Positions 20,831 through 29,902 of a stretch of DNA of 55,000 nucleotides are shown in pieces. How positions within the stretch are numbered: position 1 is the stretch's first letter; each line of letters opens with the position of its first letter. Below the pieces are notes generated by a model. It worked only from the letters and a program-made list of their open reading frames with translations. It searched no databases and was not told where the DNA came from. The translations under genes were made by a program, and so were the position numbers. The stretch lies in the NCBI GenBank assembly GCA_018136815.1, contig CM030943.1, positions 2,789,403-2,844,402 on the forward strand, read 5' to 3'. The stretch is from Isochrysis galbana. Lineage: Eukaryota; Haptophyta; Isochrysidales; Isochrysidaceae.

Positions 20831-22921
20831 ATGTCAAGCACTGATGTTGTACCCGCGCGCTCTCCCCTGTTGCCGGTGCCCGCGTCGGTATGTGAGCACG
20901 CCCACTGCTTGACCCAATGTGCCTTCTTTGCCCACTGGGTCGATGCTGCAATTGAAGAAGAATCCAATCGGGTTATGAGCCCTCAAAGTACAGCGTATGA
21001 TGTGCTAGGGATTCCACCATCATCTACAGAATCGGAAATAGTCACTGCATGGACGCAGATGAACCTCCGCTGGCAGTCTGATCAGACGAATCATCCACGA
21101 AGGACTGAAATCACCCACAAAATCAATTACTGCTGCGAATTGTTGAGGGACGCCCGTCGCAGGATAGCGTACGATATGACCATAGGTGTGAATATGGAAA
21201 TGGGAGATGGCCGAGCCGGCTGCTGTGGTGGCATAGGTCAGGTGCTACTTAAGGACGGCGCATATGGACGCTTCTTGAAACTTGTCGCAAGGGCTCAGGT
21301 ACCCTTTGAGCTGAAGCTGCCCAAAATTGTTGTCATCGGAGTTGAGAGTGCTGGAAAAAGTTCTCTGATGGAGCGATTGGCCATAAGACCTGCATTCCCT
21401 CGTGGCGAAAATTTCGTGACACGCATGCCTGTTCGCATGAAGATGCGACGCAGCATGTTCGAGAACACCATTATGCTGCGTTGCCTTCGAGACAATCAGC
21501 CGCTTCCAGGGGAAGAGAGGAGGTTTGATTGTGACGATGCTTTTCAGGACAACGTGGGGCCCGAGTCAATAGCCAAAATAATAGCCGATGCGACCAAGGC
21601 ATTCATCTTGCGTTTCCATACTAACGACGACGGTCGCAGGATTCTAACGAGAGAGGAGATCGAAATCGAGATTCGTGCTCCCAATGTACCAGACTTGGAA
21701 CTGATCGATCTCCCAGGTCTTGTGGGATCACCCCCGGATGTTGCGGACGCCTCGCTGCAGCTGACACGGCGCTTTCTCGACCAGAAAGACACTCTTGCGC
21801 TCTGTGTCGTCTCGGACCAATCGGATACCATTCGTGGATCACAAGCGCTTGGTGAAGTGGCCCGCAGGGCTTCGATAGGGCTCCCTGCGCGAACCATCGT
21901 CGTCTTGACGAAGGTTGATGTGTCGCCAGCAAACCCGCACCGCCTCAGCACAAGATTGGCAGACCCAGCAACCGAGATAGGCTTCGATCCTAGAGCAATA
22001 ATCCCCGTCATCAATCGACAGCATGATGAGGATCAGCGCCTCACGGACACGCTAGCGCGCGAGCAAGGGATATTCACTGGTTGGACTGAAAAATTAGGCA
22101 GAGACCTGGGTCCGGTTGGCCTTACGGCTGTCTTGACGGAATTGAACGCTTTAATTGAGACATACATGCGCAATAACTGGGTGCCCAATCAAGTGCGTAT
22201 AGCTGAGGAAAAGCGGGCCGAGTTGGATCAAACCATCAGTGGTCTTGGAGCGCCTCCAGAGTTGTTGACCCACACAGAGGTCATAGATCACGTGCAGGCC
22301 TGCATGCGGAAGGTTTTGACCACCGACGCCTTTGAATGCATCAACGGATCGCAGGTATGGGCGAGCGTTCGAGCCGTCGTTGCGGGATCTGCAAGCGGAA
22401 CCTCTCCGGTCCCACTCGCTGGGTTCAGGGCTCGACGATTGCGGAAAGCGGAGACGCGAATGCGCATTAAGAGCGTGTGGCAAGAATGTATGCCGCAAAT
22501 GCCCGTGGAAGAATTGCTTGATTCATTCATCGATGAGGTTGTCAAGGATGACAGCCTGCCGGTGAATTTAAGCAGATTCGAGCACCTCGAAAGCTACTTG
22601 AAAACGATGGCTCGCAGGCATCACTCGTCGTTCAAGTATGCACTTGCTTCCAGTCACCCCCCAGAATTCCTTGTACACCGCGAGGAATACAACGACACAA
22701 CTAGGCAAGCAATTGAGGAGGCGATTGTTGACAATGTCTTTGAGCATGTTTTGGTACCAATGGCGTCGCAACAGTGCCTGGCCGCCGTTGACGAAGACGG
22801 TCCGTGCATGAATCTTGAAGAAAAGTCGGGCATGGTGCGCCAACGACAAGTTCTTGAAGAAACTCGGCAAAACATCGAAAACCTCCGTCAGGAACTCCTG
22901 GGCCTTGCTGGCAATGTCTGA
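20831..22921 (+). CDS. J-domain/dynamin-like GTPase fusion
   Basis: An intronless 696-residue frame. Residues 54-116 resemble a DnaJ domain (TAYDVLGIPPSSTESEI ... LLRDARRRIAYDM), but the HPD loop that activates Hsp70 is replaced by residues around DQTNHPRR. Residues 160-470 are a dynamin-superfamily GTPase: G1 GVESAGKSS (170-178), G2 Thr in FVTRMP (T197), G3 DLPGL (293-297), G4 TKVD (360-363), with the PRG before the G2 Thr as in dynamins. The C-terminal part is helical and could serve as middle/GED stalk, ending in Glu/Arg-rich coiled coil. No membrane segment or clear PH domain. Expected role: GTP-driven membrane remodelling or an antiviral-type dynamin function; the J-like domain may be a docking module. 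Its lack of introns contrasts with neighbouring genes. Confidence 0.85.
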   Translation: MSSTDVVPARSPLLPVPASVCEHAHCLTQCAFFAHWVDAAIEEESNRVMSPQSTAYDVLGIPPSSTESEIVTAWTQMNLRWQSDQTNHPRRTEITHKINYCCELLRDARRRIAYDMTIGVNMEMGDGRAGCCGGIGQVLLKDGAYGRFLKLVARAQVPFELKLPKIVVIGVESAGKSSLMERLAIRPAFPRGENFVTRMPVRMKMRRSMFENTIMLRCLRDNQPLPGEERRFDCDDAFQDNVGPESIAKIIADATKAFILRFHTNDDGRRILTREEIEIEIRAPNVPDLELIDLPGLVGSPPDVADASLQLTRRFLDQKDTLALCVVSDQSDTIRGSQALGEVARRASIGLPARTIVVLTKVDVSPANPHRLSTRLADPATEIGFDPRAIIPVINRQHDEDQRLTDTLAREQGIFTGWTEKLGRDLGPVGLTAVLTELNALIETYMRNNWVPNQVRIAEEKRAELDQTISGLGAPPELLTHTEVIDHVQACMRKVLTTDAFECINGSQVWASVRAVVAGSASGTSPVPLAGFRARRLRKAETRMRIKSVWQECMPQMPVEELLDSFIDEVVKDDSLPVNLSRFEHLESYLKTMARRHHSSFKYALASSHPPEFLVHREEYNDTTRQAIEEAIVDNVFEHVLVPMASQQCLAAVDEDGPCMNLEEKSGMVRQRQVLEETRQNIENLRQELLGLAGNV

Positions 22922-24566
22922 TATCAACATCAAAATATTTTGTTGGACGAGAGTTACGAATGGCAGTATTTGCGCTTGACGATGGCAGAAATTCGGTGCG
23001 GGGTCCCATTTTTTCAGGTGAACATCTATTTGACCCTTCCACATCTACCTAGAGGTCGCTGGACTCGAATCGAAGTCCCCTCTTGTGACTCGTATCGTCG
23101 ACATGTGCTTGTTTTTACATGGGCGCACATACGGAACCACGAGCCTCGTGGACAGTACCCCAATGTCGGAAGCGGGGCCGGTGGCAAGTCGGTCGCGCCC
23201 TGCGACGCAGAGGTTGCGGGTGGCCTTGGACAACAGCGCAGAGGCGCTAGGCAAGTTGTGAGGCGGTGACGGCCGTGGGACGGCTACGCGGGCGGGCCAT
23301 GGAGATGGGGTGCACTGCACGGGGGAGGGGCTATGAGGAATGCGATGGGACGGTGGGAGGGGAGGGGGGGGGGGGCGTTTCGAGTGAGCCGACGTGGGAC
23401 GGGATTCTTTGGGCGAGGGAGGTGCGGGTTGAGCATACCTTGGGTTAAGAGGGGTGAACGGCTCCATCTGCTGCTCGCCGCCCTCGCTTCACGTTAACAT
23501 CGTGTGTGCCCTCTCCTCAGGGTATCTAGAGCCTGAGCGTATCTGCGACCAACTTGCGGTGCGGTTATTTATGGTTGGTGCTTAGATAGTACGCCTGCTC
23601 CACTCCGAGGGAAAAAAATCTTCTTAAAAATTCCCGCTACATGTGCGGCGTGAGGCAGCTTGCTAGTGAACCCCCCTATTACCCAACCTTAACCCCTAGC
23701 AACCATAACTATCTTTAAAAAGATAGGGCCATGGAGCGCGCGCCGCTCCCCTCCCCTCCTGCCGCCCCCCCCGCCGCGACGGACGATCGGGCCATGCTCG
23801 ACGCATCGCACCCAAAGCGCCCCCGAGAGTAAGGCCTGTAACCACTTGGATCTGGGACTAACCGGATATTGTGGGTAGTTCACCGACCCCTATCCCTATC
23901 TAGTTAGATAGTGATAGTGACCGACCCCTATCTAGTTAGTAGTTAGATAGTGATAGTTACAAATGGCTCCCTGGGTAGCTGGGTATTCTGGGTATCCTGA
24001 TACCCATACCCATAGATATACTACTATTAACTACTATATATAATTATATTATATATAGTAGTAGTATATATATATAGTGTGTTGTACGTACGCGCGTGCG
24101 TGCGTGCGTGCGTGCGTGTGCTGTGTGTGCGTGCGTGTGTGTGTGCCCCTACATATACGGCCGCAAGCCGCAAGCGGAGCCTCTTTTTTCCCCCCTATGG
24201 TATCGCTTTCCCCCCGCCTTCTTTTTACTTATTTTGCGGCGGTGTCCGTTTTGAGAGGCGGGAGCCGGCGCGCCGGCGTGAGGCGGCAGGCGGGAGGGAG
24301 GTGAACCTGTCGCCGAAGAAGATGCTACTGTGGGCATGCGGCCGTCGGGCAGTTGCTGCCGGCAGATGGCCGGTGGCGGCCTCCCTCCACACTCAGACAG
24401 CGCCCAAGGTGCGAAGGAACGAAACAGGGGCGAGACATGCCACAAAGGGGCGCGACGGCAAGGAGCGATGGGCGAATTACGAATGAAGAGTCCTACAAGG
24501 TACGAGTAAAACTCCGCGGCGAACAAGCACGATCAAGCACGCGAACGCACGAAGTAGCAGAAGGCT
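22922..24566. other. Intergenic with microsatellites
   Basis: No gene seen. 23680-23790 carries a short block shared with 45450-45500 (see repeats). 23880-23980 has direct repeats of CCCTATCTAGTTAG. 24000-24080 is AT-rich (TATATA), and 24080-24147 is a CGTG/TG microsatellite. Frames here are Cys- or Arg-rich artefacts. Confidence 0.6.
23697..23790 (+). repeat. Short dispersed block with inverted repeat
   Basis: Contains CTATCTTT-AA-AAAGATAG (23709-23726). The reverse complement of about 40 bp around it matches 45455-45500 with two differences. Translated on the plus strand it gives IFKKIGPWSA followed by a Pro-rich run, close to the C-terminal part of the frame at 45301-46185, so it may be a coding remnant of the same element. 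Confidence 0.55.
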
Positions 24567-25414
24567 GACGAATTGGGATGGCCCATAGGGCCTGAGGGCA
24601 ATGAGGAAGGAGGCATACCGGCGGCAGGCGCGGCGGAGGAGACGACTTCAGAGACGCTGACGGGCTGAAGCCCGTCAGCAGAGGAAGGCGGGCAGGCGGG
24701 CTTGGGCGAGGGCGAGGACGGCGGCGAGAGCGACATGAAACGAGCGGCGAGAGGCGAGGGTGAGTGTGAGGAGGGCTGTGATGGCAGGGGCGGGCGAGGC
24801 GAGGCGAGTTTGTAGGGTCTGAGTGTTACGAGAGCGAGAGCGACGAGAGCGAGAGCGACGGATGACGACTGGCGACAGGACGACGGACAGAGACACCCAG
24901 GAAAACACCCCGACTCTCGCCCCACGACTTTCTCACATAACTCGACTGAAATCAAACCCAAACACTCCGGCCAGACAACGACGGACGACGATCAGAAGGC
25001 GATCTGTCGGCGATCCCGTCTGGAAGGGGAATCGCACCATAACGGAAACGAGGGGCAATCCTGCCGCGCAGGATTCCAAGAGACCTACCGAATAAGACGA
25101 AAGGAGTGCGATGTGCCTCAGGGAGAGATACGAAGAGGTCGCAAATTAAACCTAATTGCCCCCTGAAGCAGATAAATAAAGAAACGGAGGGGAGATAGCA
25201 AATTAAACCTATTTGCGAGGCGCCTGGGAGGAAGAAAGGTGGGGAAACTTCCCTTCTCTTTCGACAGGAAGAGAGAGGGCGCTCCACAACCCGCGATCCC
25301 ATGCATCCAAGCGAAGCTTTTGACCGAAAACGAGAACGAGAGAATTATAACGATAAATACCGAACGACGAAGAGAAGAGCGAAGCCTAACGAGTGTCGAT
25401 TCGCGAATGCGACA
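24567..25414 (-). mobile_element. LTR, leader and truncated gag (third copy)
   Basis: Minus-strand LTR 25414-25040 starting TGTCGCATTCGCG, primer site, leader and about the first 57 gag codons, ending in AATTCGTCAG at 24567. More diverged than the 3358 and 19172 copies. No pol or second LTR adjoins it. Confidence 0.75.
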
Positions 25415-26409
25415 AAGGCCCGACGCCGATCGCGGATGCGACAGAGCGCGAAAACGTTTTTGGGTCTGTGTGTTGAATGGCGTCGAAAATGTGCATATTT
25501 CTTATTAGATTCTGCCTAATATACCCATTTCCAGTAGCATATCCTAAGATCTCGTGATAAAACCTCAATCTTGACTAAGTTAATTTTCACCCTTAGAAGT
25601 TAAAGGCCCTGTTTGACCGCCCTACCTGTTTGACCGCCCTATAAGGAATATGAGGAAAGTCGAGCGTCGAGCGAACGGGACGTACATTTGCGTGATCTTC
25701 TCTCTTCTCTCTCTGATAGATGTATTCCACCTTAATTTAAATTTAAATAAAGAACCCTGGCAACTTGGTGGCAGGCTTCATTGTTTATTGTTTTTGTTGG
25801 CTTCACGGACTATGGCCCGTCTTCGACGGAACGTGACCTTATCCCAAGCCGAATGCGAGGGGAAGAGATGGCACCAAATGGAGGCAAACGACCGCGGGGC
25901 GGGAGAGGGAGCGTGCTCTCCGCCATGCGAACCAACTTTAAAGTTAGTTGAGTCCATTGGATAAAAAAACACCGATATCCGACAGGGTCATGTGTGGCAC
26001 ACACACTAAACACTTTCATGTTGCAGGCATGCACAGTGCACACGGAGCAAGCAACGATAGACGATGGCAGGCCTGACGCCTCGCACGGCGCGATTACTTA
26101 CGGAAAACACGTAAGCAACGATGAACGAAGTCAGGCCTGCCGACTCGCACGGAGCGATCTCTCACGACACATACATGCCGGGTTGCCTCTCAACCAACAA
26201 GCGCTCCTATGATGTCCGCTATAGGCCGATGGTGGGCACGACTCTGCCTCATGACCCCGGCGCGATCAGACAAACGGTCGATGACTTCGTGAGTCTCACC
26301 GCCGTGGAGCGCGGACGAAGGGAGAGACGTGGTCACCCACGTAGCCTTCCGACCATGGAATTGGCGCAATAGCACACTTTAGAGCCCTCCCTTCGCAAAG
26401 CTGAAGCGC
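25415..26409. other. Intergenic
   Basis: AT-richer than its surroundings to about 25760. 26050-26165 has an imperfect tandem duplication of about 68 bp around CAGGCCTG and CTCGCACGG. No credible gene found. Confidence 0.5.
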
Positions 26410-29126
26410 CTACTTCTTGCGCCGGTAGATGCGTTTGAGCAGCTGCGAGAAGATGGTCGGTGGCATCCCATCCACCTACGAAATGCATAATGGGCGAAGC
26501 GAGGCTGAGGCTTAGCCGGGCTTCTCGCGGCCCTCCCGCGCAGAAGCGAGTGGCTCATGCACCTGGTCGATGAGATTGCGGAGTTTGGCCGCCGTTTCCT
26601 CCTCGTACTTGTGGAACGCCTGCTTGACGCCGCAGGCCTCAAAGACAGCCTTGACCTTGGCTTCGCAGCTGCAAATGTGGTGGCACGCGACGAGCCGTCG
26701 GTCGGACACTCGGGTAGACGGGCCAGCAAGAAGGTGATGCGGTGCAAGCCCAACGACGCGAGCCCAAGACGCTCTGGAGCGCGGGGGCGCGGGCTCACCG
26801 TGCGTCATGACGAGCATAGTTGGCCTCGAGCTCTTTCTTTTGTGCTGGGGTCGCCACGGCGAGGCAGGTGTTGATGAGCCACGAGCACTTGTTGTCACGA
26901 ATATCGGTGCCCACCTGCGCGCGGGAGTAGAGCGTCGTGGGTGTACGGATCGCGCTTGCCTGGCCCAAAGAGAACTTGGCGGGTTTGCCTACAGTGCGCA
27001 CCTTGCCGATCACGGCGGGGTCGCCGTAACAATCGAGGTAGTCATCCTGCACTTGGAAGTAGGTGCCCATGAGCACGCAGATTTCGCGGGCCTGTCAACC
27101 CATGTCAGGAGGGGGCGCTCGGTTAAAGACGCTGGCGTTGGCGCGACAGAGCGTGTGCAATAGGCCGTGCGGGCCCGACGCATCGGCACCCACCTTGGCA
27201 AAGAGCTTCTTATCCGTAATGCCAGCCAAGAGCATTGCACAAGCGATAGGCAAGTAGAAGGTGTAAAAGGCCGTCTTGTAGACGACGATGTTCACGTAGC
27301 TGCGGAGGGTTTGCGGCGAGAGAGTCGGACGGCGGGCGGAGGAAAAGCCGCAGTCGAGCACAGAAACAGCTGCGCGGGTATGGCCTCACGTGTCCATAGA
27401 GAAGCGCGAGAAGTCAACCTTGTCCGGCTCGGCGGTGGTGAGGTCGAGGAACTGACCCGTGGCGGTCTGAAGAGTGACCTGTGAGTAGCAAAGCGGACGT
27501 GGTGGCGCTGGCGTTTGAGCGCCGTCGATCACGCGCACGCGGCGAAAGAGGTGCGGCTTCACCTCATGGAAGAGCTCCATGATTGGCACATAGAGCGGAT
27601 CATCCCGAAAGTGGCGGCGCAGCACCTGCGGAACGAGATGGGAGGTGCAGCGTTTGCGGGAATGGTGTGGGGGGCGTTGCTCATGAGTGCGGTGGCCGGC
27701 AGGTGTCGCTTGATGCGTTAGTCTGAGGGTGGAGACGCGCACCGAGTAAATGTGCATCTCCAAAAGAATGCCGTCATTGATGGCGTTCATTCCGATGCCG
27801 TCCACCTTGTACCAGCACAACTGTAGCGGGAGGGTGTGGGCGGGACTCAAATGCGCACCGAGTTCGCACGTTGAAATCAGCTGCGGCGCTCGGGCAAACC
27901 CGCATGCTCATTGGCGAGTCGCACCTGGCCGCGCCGCGTTTCGGAGGCGTCCATGATGTCGTCAGCGACCAAGAAGTAAGCCTAGACGGGTTCAACCGGA
28001 GGGGGGAGGGGGGGCAGCGTGTGCCAAGCGCTCCTCTAGCAGGCGCTAGGCATTGCGGTGAGAGGAGCCATCTAGACGGGGCGCGCACCTGGAGCCACTC
28101 GATGCACCAGCCGAGTGCTGCGGCGCGCCAGGTGAGCTCGGGCGAGGACGCGCCCCGGATGGCCTCCATCGCCTCGACCACCGTGATGCCGCGGTTGAGC
28201 TTCCCCTTGGGTACCTACCGAATGAGCAGAAAGCAGAGCACGGGTGAAGCGGAGGTGCATACGAGTGGTCGCAGTGCGTGCCACGCTTACAAATGGCGGA
28301 CGACTCACATTATAGTCGATCAGCCGCTTGACGTGCGCCGCAACCTGTGGCGGAAGCTTTGGGTCCTGCTCCTCGACCTCGGCGACGAGCTCGGTGTTCA
28401 GGTCATTATAGACGGCACTGTGTGGGAGGGGAGGGGCATGCATTCGGCACTGAACACGCGGCTGGTTAGATGCTTCGGGAGTGGCGGCTTGGCCGGCAAA
28501 GCATCCGTGAGAGAATGAGAAAGGGCGGCAGCGCACAGGAAATCCTCGCGCACGTTGCCCGAGTTCTTCCACTTGCACGATGACTTTTTAGATGTGGAGC
28601 CGCCTAGACGGCATGAGAGAAGATAGCCAGCGGCGCAGATGAAGAGCGCTATCGGCACCTGCAGCCGGCACGTTTCGATGGCGAGAACAACGGTGGGTGA
28701 AAGGCCGTGTAAAGAGCGGCATGTCCCCGCCCTCCCCCCTCTCCCTGAAGGAGAATCTCTCTTCTTCCATCCTTCCCTTCCCCTCTTTCCTGATCTCGCT
28801 CTCTCTCGCTCTCTCCTCTCTCTCTTCTCTCCCTCTCTCTTCTCGCTCTTCCCTCTCTGCTCTGTCTCCCCCCTCCCCCTCTCCCTCCCTCCCTCTCCCT
28901 CTCCGTCCCCCCCCCCCCTCCCGTCTCCTCCCCTCCCCAACCCCCCCCCCCCCCCTTCCTTCTCTCTCCCCGGCTGGCTGGGTGCGCGCAACACCTCCAC
29001 CGGGTGCACGAGGTACGGAAGCTGTCCACCGCTCGCGCCAATGCCGAGTCCAGCCGCCAGCCCGCCCGCCAGAGCCGCCAGAGAGACGGCGAAGCTCTCC
29101 GCCGAGGAGAGAACGCGAAGCTCCAT
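26410..29126 (-). CDS. FPPS: Farnesyl diphosphate synthase, 13 exons, N-terminal membrane segments
   Basis: Exons: 29126-28995, 28658-28537, 28417-28309, 28214-28089, 27981-27925, 27820-27743, 27625-27563, 27478-27390, 27299-27194, 27091-27002, 26914-26799, 26668-26563, 26475-26410; frames join cleanly to 419 residues. It condenses isopentenyl diphosphate with allylic primers to farnesyl diphosphate for sterols and other isoprenoids. Both Asp-rich motifs are present: DDIMD (170-174, followed by SETRRGQ) and DDYLD (310-314, in [14 protein letters not shown]), plus [11 protein letters not shown] and the basic C-terminus KRIYRRKK. Residues 1-85 are unusual: two hydrophobic segments ([17 protein letters not shown] and [14 protein letters not shown]) precede the soluble fold. 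Intron 1 (336 bp) is GA-rich. All donors are GTG-type. The first exon is less certain than the rest. Confidence 0.88.
28700..28985. repeat. CT/GA low-complexity tract in FPPS intron 1
   Basis: Almost pure pyrimidine on the plus strand, hence GA-rich in the sense of the gene, with C homopolymers at about 28910-28918 and 28940-28953. It fills most of the intron. Confidence 0.9.
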
Positions 29127-29902
29127 CGCGCTCTCTCTCCCTCTCTCTCTCTCCCTCCCTCCCTCTCTCTCCCTCGCCCTCCGCCACCGCACTTTCCTCT
29201 AAATTATTCTCTTTCTTCATGTTTCGTTGGGGTCGCCCCCCATCTCTCTCCCTCTTCTCTCTCCCTCCCTCTCCTCTCTCTCCCTCTTCTCTCTCTTCCT
29301 TCTTCCTTCTTCCTCCTCCTCCTTCTTTACCTCCTCTCCCCTGTTTCTTCCTATCTCCTCCTCCTCCCCGAAAGGACTCGCAGCCCCCACCTTTCTCTCT
29401 CCTCAAACTCTCCTCTTCTGCGGCCTCCCCCTCTTCTCTCCCGCGGCTGCTGCGTGCCTCTATCTCTCTCCCCCTCTCTACTAAAAAATTACGCTCCCCC
29501 CCCCCCCCCCCCGGTTCTCCCCTCTTCTCTCCCCGTGCCGGAGTCCCCCCCCACCCCCCCCACATAAAAAACTTTTTAAAGTTCTCGCCTCACTCGTGGC
29601 ACTGGAACGTTCCCTCGTAGCCACGCCCTTTTCCCTTTCCCACCCTCATTTCCCGCCTTGCGGCAACTCCCCTCGTGCTCTACTTAGGGGCTCGGGTCTT
29701 TTGGGGGGTCCGAGCGGAGCGGGGTGCACCTGTCCTCAGCGGCGTGTTCTCGCCCTCCTCCTGTGCTGCTGAGTGACCTGTTTATCATATGTTTTCGTTT
29801 CAGGGTTCCGGTTTTCCTGCGTGCTGCAATGTTAGTCGTGTGTGAATTATACTGAACAGTCGCATTTCCAGGTGATCTATTAATCCAAGGCGACACGTCG
29901 TG
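29127..29902. other. Pyrimidine-rich intergenic region
   Basis: 29130-29560 is CT-rich with short TCCTCC and CTCTCT arrays and a run of C (29495-29512). Open frames here on either strand are Ser/Leu/Pro or Arg/Glu/Gly artefacts. From 29600 to 29902 composition is ordinary and probably includes the 3' end of the LINE. Confidence 0.7.

Noticed and set aside
24077-24486. Cys/Val-rich plus-strand frames
   Set aside because: Translated GTGC microsatellite.
28588-29620. Long frames rich in Ser/Leu/Pro (plus) or Arg/Glu/Gly (minus)
   Set aside because: Translations of CT/GA low-complexity DNA.
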